Assembly (NCBI GenBank): GCA_017654935.2
Contig: CM065682.1
Location: 76,337,993 to 76,401,992 of the forward strand
From: Phymorhynchus buccinoides
Taxonomy: Eukaryota; Mollusca; Gastropoda; Neogastropoda; Raphitomidae
DNA length: 64,000 nucleotides
Direction: 5' to 3'
Positions 9,508 to 18,552 of the stretch are shown here, piece by piece. A program made the position numbers and the translations under genes. The first letter of the stretch is position 1. The number at the start of each line of letters is the position of its first letter. A model generated the notes under the pieces. The model was given only the letters and a program-made list of their open reading frames with translations, was not told where the DNA came from and made no database searches.

Positions 9508-10543
9508 TATTTCAGTTTTACACTGATTTCAATATTTTAATTTTTACCAGAAACTGAATTTCATTTTTTTTTTTAAATTCATCCATGCCTTTCAGGGTTT
9601 TTTTCATTTTGGTGAGTTGCACCTGTGAACAAGCCATAGGGGGTGGGGGTAGAGAAACTGTATGCATGGCATGATTGAAAGTAGTCAGGTATCAGAACGG
9701 CCCGCGGTTTTGGTAGCCACTGGCCGCGGTTTTGCCACTGCCGGCCGCAGTTTGTACTTCATGAGGCAGCGCGATCTTATTCTCAAATGGTATTCTTAAA
9801 TGGTTTGTTTTCATACTGCGCCTTCGGAAACGAAAAATCGCGGCCATGTTTGTTTTTTCTTCCGAGTTTAGAGCTCTCTAGACTCTTACTTTCACTGTTT
9901 CAGAGTTTGTTTTGATGACAGTGATTGTGATTTGGGTTTTAAATGAGTTTATTTAGAGGATATGATCGCGGGAGACTACGATGATATGAGAACTTTGAAC
10001 TTTTCCGCAAGAAATTGGGTAGCGAATGATCGCAATGATGCCGACTACGGACTAGAGTTTTGTGGGGTCCGACTCGATGTGGACTCCGAGTCATGGCGAG
10101 TGTTGTTCGTCCGCGGATTGGACTCTGGAGTATTCTGATGCCTGGTAGTTCAGGCATGCTCCTGGAATCAGGATTGGAAAAGCTGGTAGAAAGAGTCTTC
10201 AGGATTGGCCATCTTGTCATCCGGAACCACAGTCTTATAAACATTTCTTGCAAAACTGATGGCAGATTAAAACAACAGAGCTAATTCTAGAGCGCGGGAT
10301 TGGTACAATCCCCCGAAAATCTGTTCCTTCCCGCGATAATCGAGTCTTAATGTGGGCCGACTCCCGCACATTTGCAGAACTGCCCGCTATTTTCACCGAT
10401 CGCTGCGGGCATGGCGTTCGTCGTCTGCAAAACCTGTTGTCTAGGCTACACAAACTGATCAATCAATCGCGTTCATCTCATTCATCTTGAATACCGACGA
10501 GAACTTGCGAGAGTTTAAGCCGCCATATTGGATTTCTTCCAAA
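9508..10543. other. Intron 8 DNA, probably transposon-derived
   Basis: 9590-9640 is a fragment of the 'gttgcaccca' MITE (tttcagg...cattttg...agttgcacc). After 9690 the sequence is richer in CG (ccgcggttttg repeated) and differs in composition from the rest of the intron. Short open stretches with acidic residues (for example at 9964) have no domain I can name. Confidence 0.4.
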
Positions 10544-10772
10544 ATGAAGCGCGTAGCCACGCTCCTTGATTTTGACTTTCGCGGAGGCAAAGTGAAAACA
10601 AAAAAGCAGTCTGTGCCACATGATGAGTCAGAGTGTGGAGAAGAGCTTGAAGAAACGGCGACTACATCCAAAAACTCGGAGAAGCAGCCCGATAACAGCG
10701 CCAGTGCAAGGGAACACCGGTTCCAAGACGACTGGCTGAAGAAGTGGCCATGGCTGTATCCAGTGGACCTGC
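10544..10772 (+). pseudogene. Transposon-encoded N-terminal protein fragment
   Basis: An ATG in gccgccatattgg...aaaatg context opens MKRVATLLDFDFRGGK, continues with an acidic and Ser-rich stretch (DESECGEELEETATT) and ends with DDWLKKWPWLYPVDL. The form 'W-L-K-x-x-P-W-L' near the start resembles the N-terminus of hAT-type and ZNF862-like transposon proteins. It then runs into C/T and G runs, so no zinc finger follows. In B the same frame stops at TAG (40901). Assignment is tentative. Confidence 0.4.
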
Positions 10773-10940
10773 CACCAATCCCCCCCCTTTTTTTATTCTT
10801 AGGGGGGGACCTGCCCCCCTTTTTTCAATCATAGGGGGGGGGGGGGGAATGCCCCCCCTTTTTCAAAATCCTAGAATCAGCTCTGAAACAACCAATCAAT
10901 CAAGATGACAGATATGTAATTCCAACACTGTCCGAGTACA

Positions 10941-11211
10941 TGGGTGCAACTTGTCCTGGTATACAAGGATTTCCTGTTTTTGAATTTTACCAGAAAAGGA
11001 AATTCCTTTTTTTTAAATTTGTCAAACAAGATCTTTGTGTGTCTACTGTATTTTTCAAACACTTTAAAATAAGCATTTGTATAAATTGTGGAAAAAGCAA
11101 GCTAAAATACCTTCATAAATCAATTTTTCTTCAGCTGCTGGGGGACATTACCCCTGGACCCCGGCCTTTCAGATTTTTTTCATTTTGTGTAGTTGCACCC
11201 ATAAAAATACC
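10941..11211. mobile_element. MITE with TGGGTGCAAC inverted ends, next to e9
   Basis: Left end TGGGTGCAACT, right end AGTTGCACCCA, 271 bp, with ttttaccagaaaaggaaatt and tcaaacaagatctttgtgtg inside. A second copy lies right after e12 (17117-17373). It ends 73 nt before e9. Confidence 0.75.
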
Positions 11212-11284
11212 AAAATATATCACCAAATTGAGTGGGATGCCATGTGAAAATGGTGAAACGGTGTTGTGTGCGTGTCGCTGGCAG

Positions 11285-11411
11285 GACTCCCACTTCCTAA
11301 GCGCGGAGGAGTGCATCATGGCGGCACGTTTCCAGAACAAGCACCCCAGCCCCTGCAAGCTGGCCAGGGAGGGCCACTTCGGCTCCAAGTTTGTCACCGT
11401 CATCGCCACTG
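11285..11411 (+). CDS. NPLOC4: NPL4 exon e9, copy A
   Basis: Exon of 127 nt between gtcgctggcag and gtaggt. Encodes DSHFLSAEECIMAARFQNKH, then PSPCKLAREGHFGSKFVTVI and AT, ending with one base of a Gly codon. It matches the NPL4 MPN-like segment with SSEECITAGDFQNKHP. Its 3' end plus donor is repeated seven times about 300 nt downstream (11712-11963). Confidence 0.96.
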
Positions 11412-11711
11412 GTAGGTCACTTTGCATGGATGCTCCTGCTTTCAGGATGTCCTGAAATGCAGGATTTTTTAATTGCCTGGAGCCAGCTTCGCAGGATTAT
11501 GAGAATTTTAAAAGCAAAAAAAAATTCATGTTTATTAACGTTTTGTCTGTTTCCTGCATGTGTAGAATATAAAAAATGAATACAGATAAATATGCACATG
11601 CTTTTACCATAAACTTTATATTTTTAGGATTGTTTAAGTCAAGTTGTTAACTGAGCGGCTCCTGGACCACTGCCTTGCAGGATTTTAGAAATTTCCCAGG
11701 AGCACCCATGA
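11412..11711. repeat. Intron 9 start with 'tttcaggatgtcctgaa' and 'ccaggagc' repeats
   Basis: 11428-11500 repeats the block after e6. 11655-11710 has ggctcctgg and cccaggagc as inverted ends around ttgcaggatttt, like 6515-6560. Otherwise AT-rich. Confidence 0.45.
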
Positions 11712-11963
11712 CTTTGGCTCCAAGTTTGTCACCGTCATTGCTACTGGTAGGTAACTTTGGCTCCAAGTTTGTCACTGTCATCGCTACTGGTAGGTAACTT
11801 TGGCTCCAAGTTTGTCACCGTCATTGCTACTGGTAGGTAACCTTGGTTCCAAGTTTGTCACCGTCATTGCTACTGGTAGGTAACTTTGGCTCCAAGTTTG
11901 TCACCGTCGTACTGGTAGGTAACTTTGGCTCCAAGTTTGTCACCGTCATTGCTACTGGTAGGT
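11712..11963 (+). repeat. Seven copies of e9 3' edge plus donor (43-bp units)
   Basis: Each unit reads ctttggctccaagtttgtca then ccgtcattgctactg|gtaggtaa, the last about 34 nt of e9 (GSKFVTVIATG) with its GT donor. Changes are mostly synonymous or small (one unit lacks several bases). The copies begin 300 nt after the exon. B has a garbled version at about 41935-42230. Confidence 0.92.
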
Positions 11964-12074
11964 ACGGAGAGCCACACATACACACACACAAACCCAGACA
12001 TGCACACACACACACACACACTCACACATGGTGTAACCAAGGGTCTAAAGAGAGTGTTGTGCACAAGGTGGTTA

Positions 12075-12385
12075 GTGGAACCTCCCTTATAAGACCTTCA
12101 AAAAATCATCCAAAATGAAGTCTTATAAGGGAGGTGGTTTTATTACTAGCAAAGAAGAGCAATGTTTCAGAGAAGTACCATATTTTATGGACTATAAGGA
12201 GATACTTTTTTTTCCCAGGCAGAGGCCCCTGCGCCTTATAATGTGACTGGTAATATAGTAAGAAAACAGAGTAACAAAATCTGAATTTTGGGTTAATTTT
12301 GAGGGGTGCGTTTTATAATGAAGTGCGCCTTATAAAATACGATAGGTCTTATGTGGGAGGAAGCCTTATAAGGGAGGTTCTACTG
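12075..12385. mobile_element. pogo-like MITE with a nested TA-flanked MITE
   Basis: Ends GTGGAACCTCCCTTATAAG and GGGAGGTTCTACTG with TA on both sides. At 12178-12342 a 'ccatattttatggactataa' element sits between TA (12176) and TA (12343); the empty site agaagtaggtctta is seen in the MITE at 13285-13460. Confidence 0.8.
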
Positions 12386-12401
12386 TACTGTGCTGTGTCA
12401 G

Positions 12402-12962
12402 GGGAGAACAACAACCAGATCCACTTTGAGGGCTACCAGGTGTCCAACCAGTGCATGGCCCTGGAGCCTCGCACACACGCATGCACGCAGCACGCACGAA
12501 CGCACGCACGCGCACAGACACACACACACACACACATATACACATATACACACACACACACACATTACACACACACACACATGGTAGCTTTTTTAGAGAA
12601 AAAGCGTGAATGACATGTAAGGTGAACAAGGTTGGGGTGGGGGTGGGGGGTTTGGGGGGGGGGTGCGATTTTTTTTATTTTTTAAAGAGTGAGTGAGTGG
12701 TGATTTCTGCTCACAACAAAGGGTATAAAAAGGCACAGCCATTCACTTTCTTTAGCAGTCCTTGGTTTTATCGACGCAGGTTTTAACAATAAACCGAAAA
12801 TTTTAAATTGCCTCTACCTGGGTGTTTGCTGTTTTCTTCATCCCACACACACACGGTGTAAGCAAGGGTCTAGAGAGAAGTGTTTTTCTGTGCCAGGGGA
12901 CAACAACAACCAGATCCACTTTGAGGGCTACCAGGTGTCCAACCAGTGCATGGCCCTGGAGC
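12402..12962 (+). repeat. Two partial copies of e10 5' edge with acceptor
   Basis: 12402-12467 and 12897-12962 each carry the first 66 nt of e10 (through GCCCTGGAGC) and then run into CA repeats. The second has the same 35-nt upstream context as the true exon (agcaagggtctagagagaag then tgtttttctgtgccag), so it is a tandem copy including the splice site. The first follows a pogo-like MITE end. Confidence 0.9.
12600..12840. other. Intron 9 DNA with G-rich run
   Basis: GGGGT-rich stretch at about 12630-12665 followed by unremarkable AT-rich intron DNA. No gene seen. Confidence 0.45.
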
Positions 12963-13056
12963 CTCTCACACACACACACACACCACACACACACACACAC
13001 ACAGACACAGACATGGTGTAAGCAAGGGTCTAGAGAGAAGTGTTTTTCTGTGCCAG

Positions 13057-13217
13057 GGGACAACAACAACCAGATCCACTTTGAGGGCTACCAGGTGTCC
13101 AACCAGTGCATGGCCCTGGAGCGCGACGACTGCCTCATCCCCACCAGGGACATCCCCGAGCTGGGCTACGTCAAGGAGTCCTCCAACGAGCAGTACGTCC
13201 CGGACGTCTTCTACAAG
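13057..13217 (+). CDS. NPLOC4: NPL4 exon e10, copy A
   Basis: Exon of 161 nt after ttctgtgccag and before gtcaga. After completing Gly it encodes DNNNQIHFEGYQVSNQCMAL through LGYVKESSNEQYVPDVFYK. This is one of the most conserved NPL4 stretches (HFEGYQVSNQCMALVRDECL in vertebrates). Ends in phase 0. Two partial 5' copies with acceptors lie upstream at 12402 and 12897. Confidence 0.97.
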
Positions 13218-13284
13218 GTCAGAGCCAGTTGTCGCATTGCATTGATGTTGTTAGCCTTTCTGTCAACTCGTTCTACTACGAGTA

Positions 13285-13460
13285 CATTGGAACCTCCCTT
13301 GCAAGACCTTCGAAAATTATCCAAAATGAGGTCTTATAAAGGAGGGGTCTTATAAGGGAGGTAATTTTAATACTTACAAAGAAGGGCAATGTCTCAGAGA
13401 AGTAGGTCTTTTGTGGGAGGGAGTCTTATAATGGGAGGTCTTAAAAGGGAGGTTCCACTG
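13285..13460. mobile_element. pogo-like MITE, complete
   Basis: TA at 13283-13284 and 13461-13462. Ends CATTGGAACCTCCCTTGC and GGGAGGTTCCACTG. 176 bp. This is the uninterrupted form used to read the nested insertions at 9293 and 12178. Confidence 0.85.
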
Positions 13461-13462
13461 TA

Positions 13463-14312
13463 CCTATTCTCGGAAACTCGCGCCAACTCTCTCCGGCATC
13501 TCCCGCCAAGGAGGAATCGCCGTTTTGACGGTTTAATTTCTAAGAAACCAGAGCAAAGTGAGTGTTCCGGTCCTTGAAAAGGCTGTCTTTCTGGTGATCT
13601 CGACGTGTTTCTTGCAAAAACTCGTCCGTCAGGGTCCACCTCATCCGTTTTGGGTGGTGCACCTCTGGCTGCGACGCGCTCTCCAGGTGGGAGCAACCCG
13701 AATTTCACAGAGACGCCTCTGTGACTGTAAAGTACCGTACCTAACCTAACCTAACCTTTAAGTACAAAGACTGACGTGTTGGTGGTTTCAGGGCAAAGAC
13801 AGCTATAGCAACTAGAATTATAAGCAATAGCACTATTGTGTCACATTCTTCAAACGCGACCTTTTGTGTCACATTCTTCAAAATAAATTGAGCCAATAAG
13901 TCATCATTTGCAAAAATGCACTGTGGAATTCACTAGAACGTCATCTGCTCTCCGTGAAATCTGGATCTGGATCACGTTCGCCAGAATCACATTCGCCAGA
14001 GCTATAAAGCAATGACGTCATTCAAAGAATTCCTCAAGATCACTTTGCTTGACGTCATTCCAAGAAAGTATGATCTTGAAAGAAATGACGTCTTAGGTGA
14101 GATGCAATGGTTGGGGTGATTCCGGCTGGTACCTTCTCAGATCTGATATGCAATTTTTTCTTGGAAATAAATGCTGGAGTGCTCAATTTATTGTGACACA
14201 AGAGGTAGGTAGGTAATAGGGATAGAGTTCGCAGCTTGTACTTATTGATATTCTAAAGCCACGCTGTGACGTTTTTCAGAGCGAATAGAGTGTGACCTCT
14301 TGTGAAGATCCT
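13463..14312. other. Intron 10 DNA, mixed and mostly unrecognised
   Basis: Contains CTAACCTAAC repeats (13740-13757), the e11 edge copy at 13792, two copies of ttgtgtcacattcttcaaa (13835, 13863) and CAGATCTGATATGC. No gene recognised. Confidence 0.45.
13792..13815 (+). repeat. Partial copy of e11 5' edge with acceptor, ends in stop
   Basis: ggtggtttcag|GGCAAAGACAGCTATAGCAA then CTAG repeats the e11 start (GKDSYGN) with changes, reading GKDSYSN followed by a stop. It is preceded by the same aagtac..aa..actgac..tggtggtttcag context as the true exon 1.27 kb downstream. Confidence 0.8.
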
Positions 14313-14316
14313 TTAA

Positions 14317-15017
14317 CCCTTTCACCGCCAATGTCGCATTTTTACACCACAATGATTTAACACCCATGTCATTAAAACTCTTGAAATGAGGGTCTATTAT
14401 TCAATGATATTGTGTTCCTAAATTTGGGCAGTAAGGATTGACCCTACTCTGAATGTGTCACAGAGAAATCGCACAATATTGCAGATGCAATCTTTTCTGT
14501 AGCCAAGTAAGTTTAACTCATTCAACACTGGCCGATTGCTTCCCTTTACAACCGTTCAATACTAATGTACGCTATAGCGTACATAGTGTTTAGCCATTCA
14601 CAATTCACAACTCCGCGAAGCCATGCAACCCAAACTGGTATAGAAGTGTTCCTCTACGGTCCCTTAATAGTTTTCAACCAATGAAATCACTTCCAGTCTA
14701 TTTTTAGTACCGCAATGAATGCAAATGAGTCACTACCCTCTCTTCGTCTTCTTTGTCATGCTTTTTAAAAAAAATCTGCTAATAATAAAATTTTTACTTT
14801 GGAATTATAACATAATTATGCTAGCTTTTATAATTATAAACAATACCGCAAATTTTCAAAACTGTGGTTAAGCATTATTTTTTAAATAATTTTTATGTAA
14901 TGATGCAAACCTGCCTAGTGTTGAACGTTTGTGCGTGGCATGTACGCTATGGCGTACATTAGTGTTGAGAGAGTTAATGGAAATTATTTTGCTCAAAGAT
15001 GGCTGGTGGTGAAAGGG
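14317..15017. mobile_element. piggyBac-like MITE carrying a second TTAA element
   Basis: Starts after TTAA at 14313-14316 with CCCTTTCACCGCCAATGTCG and ends ...TGGTGGTGAAAGGG followed by CTAA (mutated TTAA). Interior matches 8721-8958. A second element (14517-14973) is inserted in it at a TTAA. Confidence 0.75.
14517..14973 (-). mobile_element. TTAA-flanked MITE with TGTACGCTATAGCGTACA palindromes, nested
   Basis: TTAA at 14513-14516 and 14974-14977. Ends CTCATTCAACACT and AGTGTTGAGAGAG are inverted. It is the reverse-orientation copy of 2373-2994 (without the SINE) and has the palindrome at 14568 and a one-base variant near 14941. Confidence 0.85.
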
Positions 15018-15061
15018 CTAAGTACGAAAACTGACTGTGGTGGTGGTGGTGGTGGTTTCAG

Positions 15062-15235
15062 GGCAAGGACAGCTACGGCAACGAGGTGACCCACCTGGCC
15101 CGGCCCCTGCCCGTGGAGTACCTGCTGGTGGACATGCCCGCCGCATTCCCCTCGGACTTCCAGTACACCTTCAAGACCCACGACCAGCTGCACAACTTCC
15201 CCGCAGAGAACAGAGAGCAGATGGGGGAGGCGCAG
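15062..15235 (+). CDS. NPLOC4: NPL4 exon e11, copy A
   Basis: Exon of 174 nt, 58 codons, phase 0 at both ends, after ggtggtttcag and before gtagtt. It begins GKDSYGNEVTHLARPLPVEY and ends HNFPAENREQMGEAQ, matching the NPL4 region with ITQLARPLPVEYL and FPIENRD. The last 20 nt plus donor are amplified 13 more times directly after the exon. The pyrimidine tract region is GT-rich (GGT repeats) rather than a clean T/C tract. Confidence 0.96.
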
Positions 15236-16066
15236 GTAGTTTGTCTCCATGTTATGCTCAGGGTTCCTACACAGGGAGCAGATGGGGGAGGCGCAGGTAG
15301 TTTTGTCTCCATGTTATGCTCAGGGTTCCTACACAGGGAGCAGATGGGGGAGGCGCAGGTAGTTTTGTCTCCATGTTATGCTCAGGGTTCCTACACAGGG
15401 AGCAGATGGGGGAGGCGCAGGTAGTTTTGTCTCCATGTTATGCTCAGGGTTCCTACACAGGGAGCAGATGGGGGAGGCGCAGGTAGTTTGTCTCCATGTT
15501 ATGCTCAGGGTTCCTACACAGGGAGCAGATGGGGGAGGCGCAGGTAGTTTGTCTCCATGTTATGCTCAGGGTTCCTACACAGGGAGCAGATGGGGGAGGC
15601 GCAGGTAGTTTGTCTCCATGTTATGCTCAGGGTTCCTACACAGGGAGCAGATGGGGGAGGCGCAGGTAGTTTGTCTCCATGTTATGCTCAGGGTTCCTAC
15701 ACAGGGAGCAGATGGGGGAGGCGCAGGTAGTTTTGTCTCCATGTTATGCTCAGGGTTCCTACACAGGGAGCAGATGGGGGAGGCGCAGGTAGTTTGTCTC
15801 CATGTTATGCTCAGGGTTCCTACACAGGGAGCAGATGGGGGAGGCGCAGGTAGTTTGTCTCCATGTTATGCTCAGGGTTCCTACACAGGGAGCAGATGGG
15901 GGAGGCGCAGGTAGTTTGTCTCCGTGTTATGCTCAAGGTTCCTACACAGGGAGCAGATGGGGGAGGCGCAGGTAGTTTGTCTCCATGTTATGCTCAGGGT
16001 TCCTACACAGGGAGCAGATGGGGGAGGCGCAGGTAGTTTGTCTCCATGTTATGCTCAGGGTTCCTG
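15236..16066 (+). repeat. Thirteen extra copies of e11 3' edge plus donor (61-62 bp units)
   Basis: Each unit reads gagcagatgggggaggcgca|g and the donor gtagtttgtctcc, then atgttatgctcagggttcct and acacagg. The first 20 nt are the end of e11 (EQMGEAQ), so 14 equivalent donor sites stand in a row. Units differ mainly by one T (gtagttttg or gtagtttg). B shows the same array with many indels (45744 to about 46640). Confidence 0.95.
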
Positions 16067-16330
16067 CAGGGTAACCTTGGAAAATTGACAGGGCCTTTTT
16101 CCAGTGCTTCAAAAACAGCAAAGGCCAAAAAGACATGGAATTTTCAAAATTGTCTGACCACGTCCTGAACCCTCTTGCATCCTACAGGGTCCTTGAACCT
16201 TGAAAAAAGTCCTGGAAAATTGACATGGCCTTTTCCAGTGCTTGAAATACAGCAAAGGCAAAAAAAAAACCTGGAAGAGTCCTGGAATTTTCAAAATTGT
16301 CTGACCACGTTCTTAACTCATTCGCATCGC
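16067..16330. repeat. Two copies of a 'ctggaaaattgacatggcc' unit
   Basis: 16073-16178 and 16208-16312 repeat (c)tggaaaattgacakggcc, ttttccagtgcttsaaa, cagcaaaggc and tggaattttcaaaattgtct with gaccacgt. A tandem duplication of unknown origin. Each unit is itself an imperfect inverted repeat (ctggaaaatt / aattttcaaaa). Confidence 0.7.
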
Positions 16331-16354
16331 AACGATTTTGAATGATTAAAAAAC

Positions 16355-16447
16355 CTCACAAATCACTCCAGCCATACACACAAATCACTCCAGCCATACA
16401 CACAAATCACTCCAGCCATACTCACAAATCACTCCAGCCATGCACAC
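16355..16447. repeat. Short tandem repeat, about 19-20 bp, 4-5 units
   Basis: Units of aatcactccagccatacaca. B has a garbled version at 46955-47045. Confidence 0.9.
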
Positions 16448-16530
16448 AAACAAAAGCATGCATGAACAAAAGGAGAAATGAAAGAAGATTAAGGGTTTTT
16501 ACTTCAGGTTTAGACCTAGGGAAGTGGTAG

Positions 16531-16966
16531 GTGCAGTACATGCAGCAGTTAATGAATGGACTTTGGAGCGTTGAAGTGCCTACAGTGCCCAATGCCTTGG
16601 TTTCAGGACTTTGGAGCGTGGTGCAGTACATGCAGCAGTTAATGAATGGACTTTGGAGCGTTGAAGTGCCTACATTGCCCAATGCCTTGGTTTCAGGACT
16701 TTGGAGCGTGGTGCAGTACATGCAGCAGTTAATGAATGGACTTTGGAGCGTTGAAGTGCCTACATTGCCCAATGCCTTGGTTTCAGGACTTTGGAGCGTG
16801 GTGCAGTACATGCAGCAGTTAATGAATGGACTTTGGAGCGTTGAAGTGCCTACATTGCCCAATGCCTTGGTTTCAGGACTTTGGAGCGTGGTGCAGTACA
16901 TGCAGCAGTTAATGAATGGACTTTGGAGCATTGAAGTGCCTACATTGCCCAATGCCTTGGTTTCAG
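16531..16966 (+). repeat. 90-bp repeats carrying e12 5' edge with acceptor
   Basis: Units contain ccttggtttcag|gactttggagcg, tggtgcagtacatgcagcag and tt, the acceptor and first 35 nt of e12, then an intron piece aatgaatggactttggagcg. Extra acceptors lie at 16607, 16697, 16787 and 16877, plus a partial copy at 16531. Because 90 is a multiple of three one frame stays open through the array, but the copies lack one T found in the true exon, so that frame does not join e12. Confidence 0.93.
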
Positions 16967-17083
16967 GACTTTGGAGCGTTGGTGCAGTACATGCAGCAGT
17001 TCAGCCCCAGCCAGTTCCTGACGGCCATGTCAGACTTCCACCTGCTACTCTTCCTCTGCACCTCGGAGATCATCCCCGTCAGG
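16967..17083 (+). CDS. NPLOC4: NPL4 exon e12, copy A
   Basis: Exon of 117 nt, 39 codons, after ccttggtttcag and before gtaggt. Encodes DFGALVQYMQQFSPSQFLTA followed by MSDFHLLLFLCTSEIIPVR; the SDFHLLLFL motif is diagnostic for NPL4. The start at GAC is chosen because it follows e11 directly in phase (vertebrate GETQDFHSLATYL). The acceptor and exon start are repeated upstream in 90-bp units. Confidence 0.95.
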
Positions 17084-17116
17084 GTAGGTACCCCCACTCC
17101 CACCCCCCACTTTTAT

Positions 17117-17373
17117 ATGGGTGCAACCTTTCCTGGTATACAAGGATTTCCTGTTTTTGAATTTTACCAGAAAAGGAAGTTCCTTTTTTTTTTTAAATTT
17201 GTCAAACAAGATCTTTGTGTGTCTACTGTATTTTTCAAACACTTTGAAATAAGCATTTGTAGAAAATTGTGAAAAAATACCTTCATTAATCAATTTTTTC
17301 TTCAGCTGCAGGGGGACATTACTCCTGGACCCCGGCATTTCATGTTTTTTTCATTTTGTGTAGTTGCACCCAT
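17117..17373. mobile_element. MITE with ATGGGTGCAAC inverted ends, after e12
   Basis: Ends ATGGGTGCAAC and GTTGCACCCAT; interior matches 10941-11211. It begins 33 nt after the e12 donor. Confidence 0.75.
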
Positions 17374-17383
17374 GCTTTTAGGG

Positions 17384-17640
17384 AAGGAAAGTGGCAGAGT
17401 GGTTAAGACCTTCGCCTGCCAAATTCAATGCGTGAGTGACCCAGGTTCGAATCCCGGCCTCGCCCTTTCTTTCCAGTTCGACGGGGAAAATCGAACTGAG
17501 CGTCAAGTCCTTCGGATGGGGACTTAGAGCTAGTCTGACCCGTGCGCTTTATGCACGTAAAAATCCCATGGCAGTTAAAAGTCGGTAAGAATAGGGGAAT
17601 CCCGCTGCCTGGTATGACTAAAATATTAGCTAGGTTTCTA
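17384..17640 (+). mobile_element. tRNA-headed SINE
   Basis: A box TGGCAGAGTGGTTAAG at 17392 and a perfect B box GGTTCGAATCC at 17444 give a tRNA-like head with a Leu/Ser-like long form. The body continues cgacggggaaaatcgaactg, cttcggatggggac, gcgctttatgcacgtaaaaa. B has a garbled version at about 48180-48330. It lacks a CCA-type 3' end and acceptor stem pairing is poor, so it is not a tRNA gene. Confidence 0.75.
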
Positions 17641-17789
17641 AAGTCCGATCCCCTCCCCCCCCCCCCCCCAAAAAAAAGGGATGCACTGCAGTTGCAGTGA
17701 TGCACTCTCCAGGTGGGAGCATCCGGAATTTCACAAGTCTCTGTGACTAGAATATACCAAAATACCAAACACCAAATGAAAAAAGTGAG

Positions 17790-17875
17790 GTACACAGTGG
17801 CACAGAGGTAACGCATTTGCCTCGTACAGTATATACAGTAAACCCGAGTTTGAACCTGGGTACAGGGGATTTTTC
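17790..17875 (+). mobile_element. tRNA-like SINE head, degraded
   Basis: agtggcacagaggtaacgca resembles an A box region and gagtttgaacctgggtaca a B box and T stem. Between them tttgcctcgtacagtatata is disordered. Probably an old tRNA-derived SINE head. Confidence 0.45.
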
Positions 17876-18214
17876 CTCTCACTCAAAATTTGAAGACTGT
17901 GTGTGAAGGGATCCTGTGAATTTTCACTACATGTATTGTTGTTTGATGAGACAAAGAATGCGAGTTAACAGTTCAGACATGCTAATTTCATGCAGTTGCC
18001 ATGGAGTACTTAAATCCAGTGCTGGTAAGGGGGGAAATTTTCGAATTAAATTTTTTTGTTTAGGTAGATTCCATACTTTCATAATGCCTTCATACAGTCT
18101 TAAAATTTGGCATGAATGGTCAGGCATACATGTACTGTATTGGTGTGCAGAATTTCATGTAGATATCTTTAATAGTTCCCAAGAAACAAAAATCTTCCAA
18201 ATAATTTTTCTCCT
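17876..18214. other. Intron 12 DNA, nothing recognised
   Basis: AT-rich, no transposon ends or coding signal recognised. Confidence 0.45.
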
Positions 18215-18340
18215 TTGAGGTCCTCCGAAATCTGAATGTGTTTGCTGTAAGCAGGTGGGAGACCAGTGAAACCTGGAAAGCGGACACATACGTACCCATT
18301 GTGGCCTTATGTCCCGGGAACGCAGAAGAAGAAGACAAGT
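18215..18340 (+). mobile_element. SINE fragment with GGGAACGCAGAAGAAGAAG tail
   Basis: cctttgaggtcctccgaaat...gctgtaagcaggtgggagac...cggacacatacgtacccatt...gtcccgggaacgcagaagaa followed by gaag. Same family as 5443-5570, here in + orientation with its GAA-rich tail. Confidence 0.65.
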
Positions 18341-18473
18341 TTTAGACCCAGAAACTGCTGTTCCGGGAAAACTCGGAATTAGGCCCTGACTGCGTTCTCC
18401 CGGCTCCGATGTATATTCGGAATTCGTCCGGGAATGAGTTAAGCTGTTCAGGGTGTGTGTTGGGCGTGTGCAG

Positions 18474-18509
18474 GAGAAGATGGGTCTACTGCTGGAGGCA
18501 GTGAGGAAG
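18474..18509 (+). repeat. Partial copy of e13 5' edge with acceptor
   Basis: gtgtgtgttgggcgtgtgcag|GAGAAGATGGGTCTACTGCT continues to GTGAGGAAG and then changes to tcaagagg. It repeats the e13 acceptor context and first 36 nt (EKMGLLLEAVRK) with two synonymous changes. The transposon at 18553-19177 inserted between this copy and the true exon. Confidence 0.85.
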
Positions 18510-18552
18510 TCAAGAGGATGGAGGTGTGGGGATGAGTTAACTGTTCAGTGTG

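Noticed and set aside
16422..17160. Repeat protein of about 200 residues (MQQLMNGLWSVEVPT units)
   Set aside because: Caused by the 90-bp unit; also open on the minus strand; the frame does not match e12.
17384..17460. Functional tRNA gene
   Set aside because: A and B boxes are good but acceptor stem pairing and the 3' end are wrong, and a SINE body follows.
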